This document shows positions 8,467-16,972 of a stretch of 64,000 nt of DNA, one piece after another. A program made the translations under genes and the position numbers. The stretch is from Pandoraea terrae (GTDB taxonomy: Bacteria; Pseudomonadota; Gammaproteobacteria; Burkholderiales; Burkholderiaceae): contig NZ_CABPRZ010000018.1 in NCBI RefSeq assembly GCF_902459695.1, positions 49,635-113,634 on the forward strand. Reading direction: 5' to 3'. The notes under the pieces were generated by a model. The model saw nothing but the letters and a program-made list of their open reading frames with translations, did not search any database and was not told the DNA's origin. Within the stretch, counting starts at the first letter, position 1. Each line of letters starts with the position of its first letter.

Positions 8467-10080
8467 ATGAAACAAGAGAAGCCAGTTAGCAGTACCGTTC
8501 TGGACGTGACGCGCGAAGCTACCCTCAGCCCGCGCGGCACGGCGCGCCGGGACATGCTTCGCGCCATCGCGGCGGGCAGCGTATTGTCGATGACCGGGGC
8601 GGGCCTTTTGACCGCCAGTGGCGGCGTTTTTGCGCAGACTCCGAAGCAGGGCGGCAAGATTCGCGTTGCCACGCAATCGAGTTCGGCCGCCGATACGCTC
8701 GATCCGGCCAAGGGTGCGCTCGGGACCGATTACGTTCGCGCCAACATGTTCTACAACGGCCTGACGGAACTCGATTCGAAGCTGGGGGCAAAGCTCGCGC
8801 TGGCCGAAGCGCTCGACACGAAAGACGCCAGGGTCTGGGTCGTCAAGCTCAGGAAGGGCGTGCAGTTCCACGACGGCAAGACGCTGTCGCCGGCGGACGT
8901 CGTCTACTCGATCACGCGCCACAAGGATCCGGCCACGGCGTCGAAGGCCAAGACGCTGGCCGACCAGATCAAGGACGTGAAGGCCACCGGCCCGAATGAA
9001 GTGACAATCACGCTGGAGGGCCCGAACGCCGACCTGCCGGTCATCCTCGCAACGTCGCATTTCCTCATCATCAAGGATGGCACCAAGGACTTCAAGACGG
9101 CTGTCGGCACCGGTCCGTTCAAGGTCAAGGAGTTTTCGCCGGGCGTACGCACCGTTGGCGTGCGCAACGAGAAGTACTGGAAGCCGGGACTGCCGCATCT
9201 CGACGAAATCGAACTGATCGGCATCGGCGACGAATCGGCGCGCGTCAACGCGCTGCTTTCCGGCGACGTGCAACTGATCAACGCCGTGAGCGCGCGCTCG
9301 ACGGACCGTATCAAGGGAACAGCCGGCTACACGGTGCTGGAAACGAAAACCGGTCAGTACACCGATCTCATCATGCGCGATGAAGGCGGCATTACCGGCA
9401 ACGCCGATTTCCGCTTGGGCATGATGCATCTGCTCGACCGCGAACAGATTCGCCGCACGGTGTTCCGGGGATTTGGCGCGATCGGCAACGACCAGCCGAT
9501 CGATCCGTCGAACAAGTATTTCGTCCCGGGATTGCCGCAACGTCCGTTCGATCCGGAGAAGGCGGCGTTCCATTTCAAGAAGGCGAATCTCGGCAGCGCG
9601 CCGCTGCAGATCTTTGCGTCGCCCGCCGCCGAGGGTTCCGTCGAAATGGCCATGCTGCTGCAACAGGCCGCGCCGCGTGCCGGGCTGAATCTGCAAGTCA
9701 GCCGCGTGCCGGCCGATGGCTATTGGGCGAATCACTGGATGAAGCATCCGCTCAGCTTCGGTTCGGTCAACGCGCGCCCGAGCGCGGACGTGCTGCTCAC
9801 GCAGTTCTTCCGCTCCGACGCGCCGTGGAACGAAGCGAACTGGAAGAGCCCGAAGTTCGACCAGATGCTGGTCGCCGCCCGCGGCGAGCCGGACGATGTC
9901 AAGCGCAAGGCCATCTACGGCGACATCCAGACGCTGATTCACGAGACCGGCGGCATCGGCATCCCGATGTTCCTGTCGTCGCTCGATGCGCACACCACGA
10001 AACTCAAAGGGCTCGGTTCGATTCCGCTGGCCGGCCTGATGGGCTTTGCGTTCTCGGAGCATGTCTGGCTCGAGGCTTGA
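8467..10080 (+). CDS. ABC transporter substrate-binding protein, family 5 (dipeptide/opine type)
   Basis: 537 residues. N-terminal signal at about 24-57 with twin Arg (ARRDMLRAIAAG), then a hydrophobic stretch ending in VFAQ, consistent with Tat or Sec export to the periplasm. The mature part matches family 5 binding proteins (RVATQSSSAADTLDPAKG, LRKGVQFHDGKTLSPADVVYS). Such proteins deliver dipeptides, opines, nickel or glutathione to their permeases. The frame is open upstream to 8278, but ATG at 8467 with GGAGATGTGCA before it gives the signal peptide directly. A stem-loop follows the stop codon, before the permease genes. Confidence 0.9.
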   Translation: MKQEKPVSSTVLDVTREATLSPRGTARRDMLRAIAAGSVLSMTGAGLLTASGGVFAQTPKQGGKIRVATQSSSAADTLDPAKGALGTDYVRANMFYNGLTELDSKLGAKLALAEALDTKDARVWVVKLRKGVQFHDGKTLSPADVVYSITRHKDPATASKAKTLADQIKDVKATGPNEVTITLEGPNADLPVILATSHFLIIKDGTKDFKTAVGTGPFKVKEFSPGVRTVGVRNEKYWKPGLPHLDEIELIGIGDESARVNALLSGDVQLINAVSARSTDRIKGTAGYTVLETKTGQYTDLIMRDEGGITGNADFRLGMMHLLDREQIRRTVFRGFGAIGNDQPIDPSNKYFVPGLPQRPFDPEKAAFHFKKANLGSAPLQIFASPAAEGSVEMAMLLQQAAPRAGLNLQVSRVPADGYWANHWMKHPLSFGSVNARPSADVLLTQFFRSDAPWNEANWKSPKFDQMLVAARGEPDDVKRKAIYGDIQTLIHETGGIGIPMFLSSLDAHTTKLKGLGSIPLAGLMGFAFSEHVWLEA

Positions 10081-10142
10081 TCCTGTCTGCGGGACCGTAC
10101 GGCGAGCGGCGTTGGTCTGCTCGCCTGCAGCGAGATGTGAGG

Positions 10143-10170
10143 GGATGCGCCGTTTGACGGCGCGTCATCC
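10143..10170 (+). other. Stem-loop between binding-protein and permease genes
   Basis: GGATG and CGCCGT pair with ACGGCG and CATCC around a TTG loop, with a small bulge. There is no T-run. Such structures downstream of binding-protein genes commonly protect the 5' message and reduce permease expression; that role is inferred here. Confidence 0.4.
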
Positions 10171-10227
10171 GGGCAACGCGTGCGACCCCCGCCGCCGCGC
10201 TGCCGTTTCAACCCGGAGGCGACTCTG

Positions 10228-11184
10228 ATGAAAGCCCACGTGCAACGACTCATCGCCGCACGCCTCGGCCTGGCCGTCCTGACCCTGCTGCTGGTCTCGG
10301 CCGTCGTGTTTACGATCACCGCCCTGTTGCCTGGCGACGCGGCGCAAATGGCGCTCGGCCAGGCCGCCACACCCGAGGCCGTCACCGCCTTGCGCCACCA
10401 GCTCGGTCTCGACCAGCCGGCCATCACGCGCTACTTTCAGTGGCTCGCGCACATGTTCTCGGGCAACTTCGGCGAATCGATGTCGAACAATTTGCCTGTC
10501 AGCCAGCTGATCGCCACGCGCCTGCCGAATTCGCTCGTGCTCGCCGGCCTGACGACGCTCGTCTCGGTGCCGCTTGCACTGGCCATCGGTATCGCCGCCG
10601 CCATGTGGCGCGGCTCGCTGCTCGACCGCGCACTCAATGTGCTGACCTTGTCGGCGGTCGCCGTGCCCGAGTTTCTCGTTGCCACGGTCGCCGTGCTGAT
10701 TTTCGCGGTGAAGCTGCGCTGGTTGCCGGCGCTGTCGTATCTGTCGTCCGTCAATTCCTTCCAGGATCTCGTGCGCATCTATGCGATGCCGGTGATGACC
10801 CTGTGCTGCGTGATCGTCGCGCAAATGGCGCGCATGACGCGCGCGGCCGTGATCGACCAGTTGAGCGCTTCGTATGTCGAGATGGCAGTGCTCAAGGGTG
10901 CGTCGCCGATGCGCATCGTCTGGCGCCACGTGTTGCCGAATGCCGTCGGCCCGATAGCCAATGCGGTCGCGTTGAGTCTGTCATATCTGTTTGGCGGCGT
11001 CGTGATCGTCGAATCGATCTTCAATTACCCGGGGCTCGCCAGCCTGCTCGTCGACGCAGTGACGAACCGCGATTTGCCGCTCGTGCAGGGCTGCGTCATG
11101 GTGTTCTGCGCTGCGTATCTCGCGCTGGTCCTGATTGCGGACCTGTGCGCCGTCGTCTCCAATCCGAGGTTGCGTCAACGATGA
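10228..11184 (+). CDS. ABC transporter permease, DppB type
   Basis: 318 residues, six predicted membrane spans, the first at about 11-31. The Q/E loop near the C-terminus contains the EAA-type motif (VLKGASPMRIVWRHVLPNA) that docks the ATPase. Start at ATG 10228 with GGAGG upstream; an in-frame start at 10180 would add a Pro/Arg-rich piece with no membrane character. It overlaps the next permease by ATGA. Inner-membrane partner of the family 5 binding protein. Confidence 0.9.
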   Translation: MKAHVQRLIAARLGLAVLTLLLVSAVVFTITALLPGDAAQMALGQAATPEAVTALRHQLGLDQPAITRYFQWLAHMFSGNFGESMSNNLPVSQLIATRLPNSLVLAGLTTLVSVPLALAIGIAAAMWRGSLLDRALNVLTLSAVAVPEFLVATVAVLIFAVKLRWLPALSYLSSVNSFQDLVRIYAMPVMTLCCVIVAQMARMTRAAVIDQLSASYVEMAVLKGASPMRIVWRHVLPNAVGPIANAVALSLSYLFGGVVIVESIFNYPGLASLLVDAVTNRDLPLVQGCVMVFCAAYLALVLIADLCAVVSNPRLRQR

Positions 11185-12110
11185 ACCGGCCCGCCCCCAC
11201 TACCGTCACTCCGGTGACCCCAGCTGCTCCCGTCACGATGAAGCCGACCGAACCGGAAACGTCCACGAAACCCGGCGCATTGCGCCGGTTGGTCAGCCGC
11301 GTGTCCGTGCTCGGCCTGCTCGGCGGGTTGATCGTCGTCGGCTGGCTGCTCGTCGCGTTCATCGGTCCGCTCATTGCGCCGTATCAAGGTGGCGCTGTCA
11401 CGTCGACGGAGATCTTCGCGCACTACAGCGCCGCGTATCCGCTCGGCACCGATTATCTGGGCCGCGACATGTTGAGCCGGATTCTGTTCGGCGCACGCTA
11501 CACGGTCGGCATCGCGCTTGCGGCCGCCGTGCTGGCCAGCACGATCGGCACGTTCTTCGGTCTGTGCGCCGCCGTGGCGCCGCGCTGGGCCGACGAAGTC
11601 CTCAGCCGCCTGTTTGATACGTTGATCTCGATCCCGAGCAAGGTGCTCGCGCTTGTGGTCATCGCGGCATTCGGCTCGTCCAATACGTTGCTGATCGTCG
11701 TGGCCGCGTTCGCCTATATCCCGGGCGCATTCCGGATCTCGCGCGCGTTGGCCGTCAATCTGATGACGCTCGAATACGTGCAGGTCGCCCGCGCGCGCGG
11801 CGAGGGGCTGCTCTACATTGCCCGCGTCGAAGTGCTGCCGAACATGATCCATCCGATGCTGGCGGACTTCGGTCTGCGGTTCGTCTTCATCGTGCTGTTG
11901 CTGAGCGGCTTGAGTTTTCTGGGGCTGGGCGTGCAGCCGCCGAATGCGGACTGGGGCTCGCTGGTGCGCGAAAACATCGGCGGCCTTGCCGAAGGCGCGC
12001 CGGCAGTGTTGATGCCTGCCGTGGCCATCGCCACGCTCACGATCGGCGTGAACCTGCTCATCGACAATCTGCGCCGCCGCGGCGCCTTCGGAGCGGGAGG
12101 TGCCAAATGA
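11181..12110 (+). CDS. ABC transporter permease, DppC type
   Basis: 309 residues with an N-terminal Pro/Thr-rich cytoplasmic tail of about 35 residues, then OppC-type sequence (YPLGTDYLGRDMLSRILFGAR) and the ATPase-docking loop (VQVARARGEGLLYIARVEVLPN). The start ATG overlaps the preceding stop (ATGA), indicating translational coupling. The open frame extends far upstream inside the DppB-type gene, but that part is a shadow. The TPVTPAAPVT-like tail is longer than in most homologues. Confidence 0.9.
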   Translation: MNRPAPTTVTPVTPAAPVTMKPTEPETSTKPGALRRLVSRVSVLGLLGGLIVVGWLLVAFIGPLIAPYQGGAVTSTEIFAHYSAAYPLGTDYLGRDMLSRILFGARYTVGIALAAAVLASTIGTFFGLCAAVAPRWADEVLSRLFDTLISIPSKVLALVVIAAFGSSNTLLIVVAAFAYIPGAFRISRALAVNLMTLEYVQVARARGEGLLYIARVEVLPNMIHPMLADFGLRFVFIVLLLSGLSFLGLGVQPPNADWGSLVRENIGGLAEGAPAVLMPAVAIATLTIGVNLLIDNLRRRGAFGAGGAK

Positions 12111-13972
12111 CGACGAACAGCATGAAGACGAACATGATTGAGGTGCGCGGCCTGCGTGTGGTTGCCGGCTCACCAGGGGCGCAGGTCGAGATCGTCAAAG
12201 GCGTCGATTTTTCCGTCGGCCGTGGTGAAGTCCTCGCATTGATCGGCGAGTCGGGCTCGGGCAAGACGACCATCGCGCTGGCGTTGCTCGGCTATGCGCG
12301 CAGCGGCTGCATGATCGCGGGCGGGTCGGTGCGTATCGGCGACATCGACGTGCTGGGGCTCGACGACCGGGGCCGCCGCGCGTTGCGCGCGCGCAAGGTC
12401 GCGTACGTGGCGCAGAGCGCCTCAGCCGGTTTCAATCCGGCCCGCACGATCATCGATCAGGTGATCGAGCCGGCGCTGCTGCACAAGACATCGGCAGCGG
12501 CCGACGCGCGCAGGAAGGCCGTCGATCTGTTTCGCGCGCTGGCGCTGCCGTCGCCCGAGACGATCGGCGACCGTTACCCGCATCAGGTCTCGGGCGGCCA
12601 GTTGCAGCGGCTGATGGCCGCGATGGCGCTCATTACCGATCCGGCAGTGGTCGTGTTCGACGAACCCACCACGGCGCTGGATGTTACGACGCAGATCGAG
12701 GTGCTCGCGGCGTTCAAGAAGGTCGTGCGCGAATTGGGGACGACGGCGGTGTACGTTTCGCACGATCTGGCCGTGGTGGCCCAGATGGCCGATCACATCG
12801 TAGTGCTCAACGGCGGGACCGTGCGCGAGAATGGCGCCACGGCACAAGTGCTCGACGCGCCTGTCGACGCCTACACCCGGCAACTGCTTGGCGCGCGCCG
12901 CAGACCGGATGCGCCGGTGCCCCACGCGCCCGCGGCGGCCGCGCCGCTGCTTGAAATCCGCGGCTTGCACGCGGGATACGGGCGGCACGATCGGCACGGC
13001 CTGCCTGCGATTCGCGTGCTCGACGACGTCAGCCTGACGATTGCACGCGGCAGCGCCGTGGGGATCATCGGCGAGTCGGGTTCGGGCAAGACTACGCTCG
13101 CGCGTGTCGTTGCCGGTCTGGTGCCGCGTGCGCGCGGCGAAATCCTGTTCGACGGAAAGCCGTTGCCCGATACCCTGGGCGAACGCACGGCCGATCATTA
13201 CCGCCGCATCCAGATCGTTTTCCAGAATGCCGATACGGCGCTCAACCCGAGTCATTCCATCGCCGATATCCTGGCGCGCCCGCTCAAGCTGTATCACGGC
13301 CTGCGCGGCGATGCGGCCCGCAAGCGCACGCTCGCGCTGCTCGATCGCGTGCGCTTGCCGTCGTCGCTGCTCACGCGCACGCCGGGCGGCCTGTCCGGCG
13401 GTCAGAAGCAACGCGTGAACCTCGCGCGGGCGCTTGCCGCGGACCCGGAACTGATTCTTTGCGACGAAGTGACCTCGGCGCTCGATACGGTCGTGGGCGC
13501 GGCGATCGTCGATTTGCTGGCCGAGCTGCGCCGTGAACTGGGGCTGTCGTACATGTTCATCAGCCACGATATCTCGACCGTACGCGCGATCTGCGACGAA
13601 GTCGTCGTGCTCTACGCAGGGCAGCGCGTCGAGTCGGGCGCGCGTCATGTCCTGACGTCGCCGCCATACCATCCATACACCCGCCTGCTGGTCGATTCCG
13701 TGCCGGAATTGCGCCAAGGGTGGCTCGACGAACGCAGGGCGATGACGGGCACAGTCCTGCCGGCCTTGGGCGCAGCCAGCGACGTACCGGAGCTGTGCAG
13801 CTTCCGCGGCCGTTGCCCGGTGCGCATCGACGGCCTGTGCAATGCCACGCCGCCGCCGCTCAGGCGGTTGTCCAACGGCGCAGCGATTCTGTGTCATCAC
13901 TCGGTGGATGCGCTGGGCGCACTGCAGACAGGCCAGACGATGGAGCCGGCGGATGCGGGAGCGCACGCATGA
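12107..13972 (+). CDS. Fused double ABC ATPase, DppD-DppF type
   Basis: 621 residues with two complete ATPase domains in one chain. First domain: Walker A GESGSGKTT at 47-55, signature VSGGQLQR at about 161-168, Walker B VVVFDEPT. Second domain: Walker A GESGSGKTT at about 322-330, signature LSGGQKQR, Walker B LILCDEVTSALD. The C-terminal cysteines (CSFRGRCPVRIDGLCNATPP) match the oligopeptide-transporter C-terminal extension. It powers the importer. Start and stop both overlap neighbours by ATGA, so it is tightly coupled to the permease and to the ferredoxin subunit gene downstream. Confidence 0.93.
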   Translation: MTTNSMKTNMIEVRGLRVVAGSPGAQVEIVKGVDFSVGRGEVLALIGESGSGKTTIALALLGYARSGCMIAGGSVRIGDIDVLGLDDRGRRALRARKVAYVAQSASAGFNPARTIIDQVIEPALLHKTSAAADARRKAVDLFRALALPSPETIGDRYPHQVSGGQLQRLMAAMALITDPAVVVFDEPTTALDVTTQIEVLAAFKKVVRELGTTAVYVSHDLAVVAQMADHIVVLNGGTVRENGATAQVLDAPVDAYTRQLLGARRRPDAPVPHAPAAAAPLLEIRGLHAGYGRHDRHGLPAIRVLDDVSLTIARGSAVGIIGESGSGKTTLARVVAGLVPRARGEILFDGKPLPDTLGERTADHYRRIQIVFQNADTALNPSHSIADILARPLKLYHGLRGDAARKRTLALLDRVRLPSSLLTRTPGGLSGGQKQRVNLARALAADPELILCDEVTSALDTVVGAAIVDLLAELRRELGLSYMFISHDISTVRAICDEVVVLYAGQRVESGARHVLTSPPYHPYTRLLVDSVPELRQGWLDERRAMTGTVLPALGAASDVPELCSFRGRCPVRIDGLCNATPPPLRRLSNGAAILCHHSVDALGALQTGQTMEPADAGAHA

Positions 13973-14358
13973 GCGATTCGTCACGCGAAATCCTGCCGGA
14001 GGACGCCCGCATGCCGTCACGTGCACGTTTCGTGCGCGTGGCCGAGGCCGGACGGAACACCTTCCGCATGTCCGTCGACGGGCGCATGATCGACGCCTGC
14101 GAGGGCGACACGCTGATGGTCGCCTTGCTTACAACGCAGAATGCCTTGCGTGATTCGGAATTCGGCGGCGAGCGTCGCGCGGGATTCTGTCTGATGGGTG
14201 CATGCCAGGACTGCTGGGTCTGGACACGTGACGGCGCGCGGCTGCGTGCCTGTACGACGCCGGCTGCGCCGGGCATGGCGATCGTGACGCGTCTTGTGCG
14301 CGGCGGCGATGCGACGATGACAACCGCCGCCGGGGAGGACGTATGGCCCCGCGTGTAA
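13969..14358 (+). CDS. [2Fe-2S] subunit of heteromeric FAD dehydrogenase (HcnA/opine oxidase small subunit type)
   Basis: 129 residues. Cysteines at 74, 79, 82 and 95 form C-x4-C-x2-C-x12-C, which fits a plant-type [2Fe-2S] site as found in HcnA, in LhpE/F-type hydroxyproline dehydrogenase small subunits and in opine oxidase accessory chains. It starts within the ATPase stop codon (ATGA) and overlaps the next gene by 16 bases. It would pass electrons from the catalytic flavin subunit onwards. Family match is by motif, size and gene order; which member it is cannot be told from sequence alone. Confidence 0.82.
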   Translation: MSDSSREILPEDARMPSRARFVRVAEAGRNTFRMSVDGRMIDACEGDTLMVALLTTQNALRDSEFGGERRAGFCLMGACQDCWVWTRDGARLRACTTPAAPGMAIVTRLVRGGDATMTTAAGEDVWPRV

Positions 14359-15755
14359 TTGTCATCGGCGCAGGACCGGCCGGCGTGCGCGCGGCGGCGG
14401 CGTTGGTCGAGGCCGGCCTGCATCCGCTCGTCATCGACGAGGGGCGGCGCGACGGCGGACAGATCTATCGTCGCCAGCCGGAGAATTTCGGGCGTCGCTA
14501 CGATGCACTCTACGGCACGGAAGCGGCACGGGCCCAGGCGCTTCATGCGGCCTTCGACGCGCTGCGCGGCAAGATCGACTATCTGCCCGAGACACTGGTC
14601 TGGAATATTCGCGACGGCGTCGTTCACACGGCGAGCGGCACGGCGTATCGCGCATTGCCGTTCGACGCGCTCGTCATTTGCGCGGGCGCGACGGATCGTC
14701 TCATGCCGGTGCCCGGTTGGCAGTACGCGGGGACGTTCAGTCTGGGCGGCGCGCAGGTGGCGCTGAAGTCGCAAGGGTGCGCGATCGGCGCGCGTACCGT
14801 CATGATGGGCACGGGGCCGCTCCTGTATCTGGTTGCGGCGCAGTACGTGAAGGCCGGCGCCAAGGTCGCTGCCGTGCTCGATACGTCGACCGTCACGCAA
14901 CGCTTGCAGGCGTTGCCGTTGCTGCTTTCGCAGCCGGCGGCGCTGATGAAGGGCATGGCGCTGATCCGGACATTGCGGCGCGCGGGCGTGCCGATCCGTC
15001 ACGGCATCACGCCGAAGCAAATTGTGGGGACGGATGCCGCAGGCGTGACGGCCGTGCGTGTCACGACGGCCGACGGACGCGATCTCGCCATCGATACCGA
15101 TGCCGTTGCGCTGGGTTACCACCTGCGTCCCGAAACACAACTGGCGGATCTCGCGGGGTGCACGTTCCATTTCGATGCGCACGTCCAGCAATGGCTGGCG
15201 CAGGCGGATGATGACGGCCGCAGCAGCGTCAAGGGCATCTATCTCGCGGGCGACGGCATGCGTGTGCGCGGCGCCGATGCGGCCGAGCGTTCCGGGCGCC
15301 TTGCGGCGTTGACGGTATTGCGCGATCTCGGCGTCACGATGCCGCACGACGATGCGCCCCGGCTGCGCGCCGAACTGGCGCGCTTCACACGTTTTGCTGC
15401 GGGGTTGCGCGCCGCGTTCCCGTGGCCGGCGCGTTTCGCGGCGGCGTTGCCGGACGAGACGATTGTTTGCCGATGCGAAGGCATCACTGCCGGTGAGTTG
15501 CGGCGCGTGGTGCGCGATGCGGGGGCGATCGAAGCGAACCGCGCCAAGGCTTTCTCGCGTGTCGGCATGGGGCGGTGCCAGGGGCGTTTCTGCGGCCATG
15601 CCGGCGCTGAAGTGATCGCGGCGGCGGCCGCTGTGCCGCTCGCGGCTGTCGGCCGTTTGCGCGGACAGGCGCCCGTCAAGCCGTTGCCGTTGGCGCTCGA
15701 CGAGGAAGCATCACAACACGCGCCGACGTCGTCGCGCGAAGCGGAGCGCGCATGA
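14343..15755 (+). CDS. FAD/NAD(P)-type oxidoreductase subunit with BFD [2Fe-2S] domain (HcnB/OoxA-like)
   Basis: 470 residues. FAD motif VIVIGAGPAGVRAAAALVEAG at the start, a second dinucleotide region around GTGPLLYLVAAQYV (about 158-171), and a C-terminal BFD-like [2Fe-2S] site with Cys376, Cys378, Cys412 and Cys417 (CRC ... GRCQGRFC). This architecture is characteristic of the large subunit of hydrogen cyanide synthase (HcnB), opine oxidase OoxA/NoxA and D-hydroxyproline dehydrogenase. It is membrane-associated in known complexes. Position between the ferredoxin and DAO-type genes gives the full A-B-C order. Confidence 0.88.
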   Translation: MAPRVIVIGAGPAGVRAAAALVEAGLHPLVIDEGRRDGGQIYRRQPENFGRRYDALYGTEAARAQALHAAFDALRGKIDYLPETLVWNIRDGVVHTASGTAYRALPFDALVICAGATDRLMPVPGWQYAGTFSLGGAQVALKSQGCAIGARTVMMGTGPLLYLVAAQYVKAGAKVAAVLDTSTVTQRLQALPLLLSQPAALMKGMALIRTLRRAGVPIRHGITPKQIVGTDAAGVTAVRVTTADGRDLAIDTDAVALGYHLRPETQLADLAGCTFHFDAHVQQWLAQADDDGRSSVKGIYLAGDGMRVRGADAAERSGRLAALTVLRDLGVTMPHDDAPRLRAELARFTRFAAGLRAAFPWPARFAAALPDETIVCRCEGITAGELRRVVRDAGAIEANRAKAFSRVGMGRCQGRFCGHAGAEVIAAAAAVPLAAVGRLRGQAPVKPLPLALDEEASQHAPTSSREAERA

Positions 15756-16972
15756 ACACCCTCATGCAAATGTTCAGGCAAACCCCACTGACACCGGAGA
15801 CCGCCGATGTGATCGTGATCGGCGGCGGCATCATGGGCACGAGTACGGCGTTCTTTCTGCGCCGCCGCGGCGTGTCCGTGATCCTGCTCGAACGCGGCCT
15901 GACCGGCCAGCAGGCAAGCGGCACGAACTTCGGCGGCATCCGCCGGCAGGGCCGCGCGTTGCCGGAGTTGGCGATGTCGAACCGCGCGTTGCGCACCTGG
16001 CGCGATTCGCGCGACTTGCTCGGCGACGATATCGAGTTCATCGCTTCGGGCCACACGCGTGTTTGCTATCACGAACACGATGCGGTCTATTTCGAGGAAT
16101 ACGCCAACGCCGCGCGTGACTACGGCCTGGATCTGGAGGTGCTGCACGGCGACGCGATGCGCCGGCGTTTTCCGTTTCTTGGCCGCGATGTGTTGGCGGC
16201 GTCCATCTCGCCGCTCGACGGTCACGCCAATCCGCGCCTTGCGTCACCGGCGTTTGCACGGGTGGCGGCGCGCCTTGGCGCGTCCATTCACGAGAACACG
16301 GACATCCGGCATGTCGAGAAGACGAATGACGGATTCCGCGTTGAAGCCGCGGACGGCCGGGTCTTCTGCGCGGGCCAGCTCGCGATTTGCGCGGGCGCCT
16401 GGGCGAGCGCGTTGTCGGCGCAGTTCGGCGAGCCGGCGCCATTGGTCGTGCGAGGCCCGCAAATGGCCGTGACGGAGCCGGTACCGTACGTTTTCCGTTC
16501 GTCGATGGGTGTCTACACCTCGATCAAGGAAGAGAGCGTCTATTTCCGGCAGATTCCGCGCGGCAATCTGATTCTCGGCGGCGGCCCGCCCGGGCCGGCC
16601 GACGCGGCGACCTCGCGCGCGTCGGTATTGCCCGAGAACACGGTCGGGCAGCTCAAGCAATTCCGCCGCCTCGTGCCGTCGATGGCGCCGCTGCACATCA
16701 TTCGAGTGTGGAGCGGCGTGGAGAGCTATCTGCCAGACGGCGAGCCGGTGATCGGCGCAAGCGGCAAGATCGACGGACTGTTCTACGCGTTCGGCTTTTG
16801 CGGCTCGGGCTTTCAGATTGGCCCGGGTGTCGGCGAGACATTGGCCGAACGGATGGCCACAGGTCGCACCGAAATCGACCTGGCGCCGTTTTCCATCACG
16901 CGCTGGGCCGTCGCGGGGGCGTGCGCGTCTGCGCCGGCCCAGCCCGTCACTCCGACGGTGATATCGCCATGA
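15752..16972 (+). CDS. FAD-dependent DAO-family oxidoreductase, catalytic subunit (HcnC/OoxB-like)
   Basis: 406 residues of glycine oxidase/sarcosine oxidase beta fold. FAD motif VIVIGGGIMGTSTAFFLRRRG at residues 20-40, ASGTNFGGIRRQGR near 57, and the C-terminal GFCGSGFQIGPGVGE. In the HcnABC/opine oxidase family this chain holds the substrate amine site. ATGA overlaps at both ends. The known reactions are oxidative cleavage of an N-substituted amino acid to amino acid plus ketoacid (opine oxidase), proline or hydroxyproline dehydrogenation, or glycine to cyanide. Linkage to a family 5 importer favours an opine-like secondary amine; this is inference. Confidence 0.88.
   Translation: MNTLMQMFRQTPLTPETADVIVIGGGIMGTSTAFFLRRRGVSVILLERGLTGQQASGTNFGGIRRQGRALPELAMSNRALRTWRDSRDLLGDDIEFIASGHTRVCYHEHDAVYFEEYANAARDYGLDLEVLHGDAMRRRFPFLGRDVLAASISPLDGHANPRLASPAFARVAARLGASIHENTDIRHVEKTNDGFRVEAADGRVFCAGQLAICAGAWASALSAQFGEPAPLVVRGPQMAVTEPVPYVFRSSMGVYTSIKEESVYFRQIPRGNLILGGGPPGPADAATSRASVLPENTVGQLKQFRRLVPSMAPLHIIRVWSGVESYLPDGEPVIGASGKIDGLFYAFGFCGSGFQIGPGVGETLAERMATGRTEIDLAPFSITRWAVAGACASAPAQPVTPTVISP

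Noticed and set aside
10440..11180. N-terminal extension of the DppC-type permease into the DppB-type gene
   Set aside because: The extension is a shadow frame; the ATGA overlap and permease homology fix the start at 11181.
12422..14026. A 534-codon minus-strand open frame opposite the double ATPase
   Set aside because: Shadow of the ATPase gene; its composition is Arg/His/Gln-rich as antisense translations of GC-rich genes usually are.
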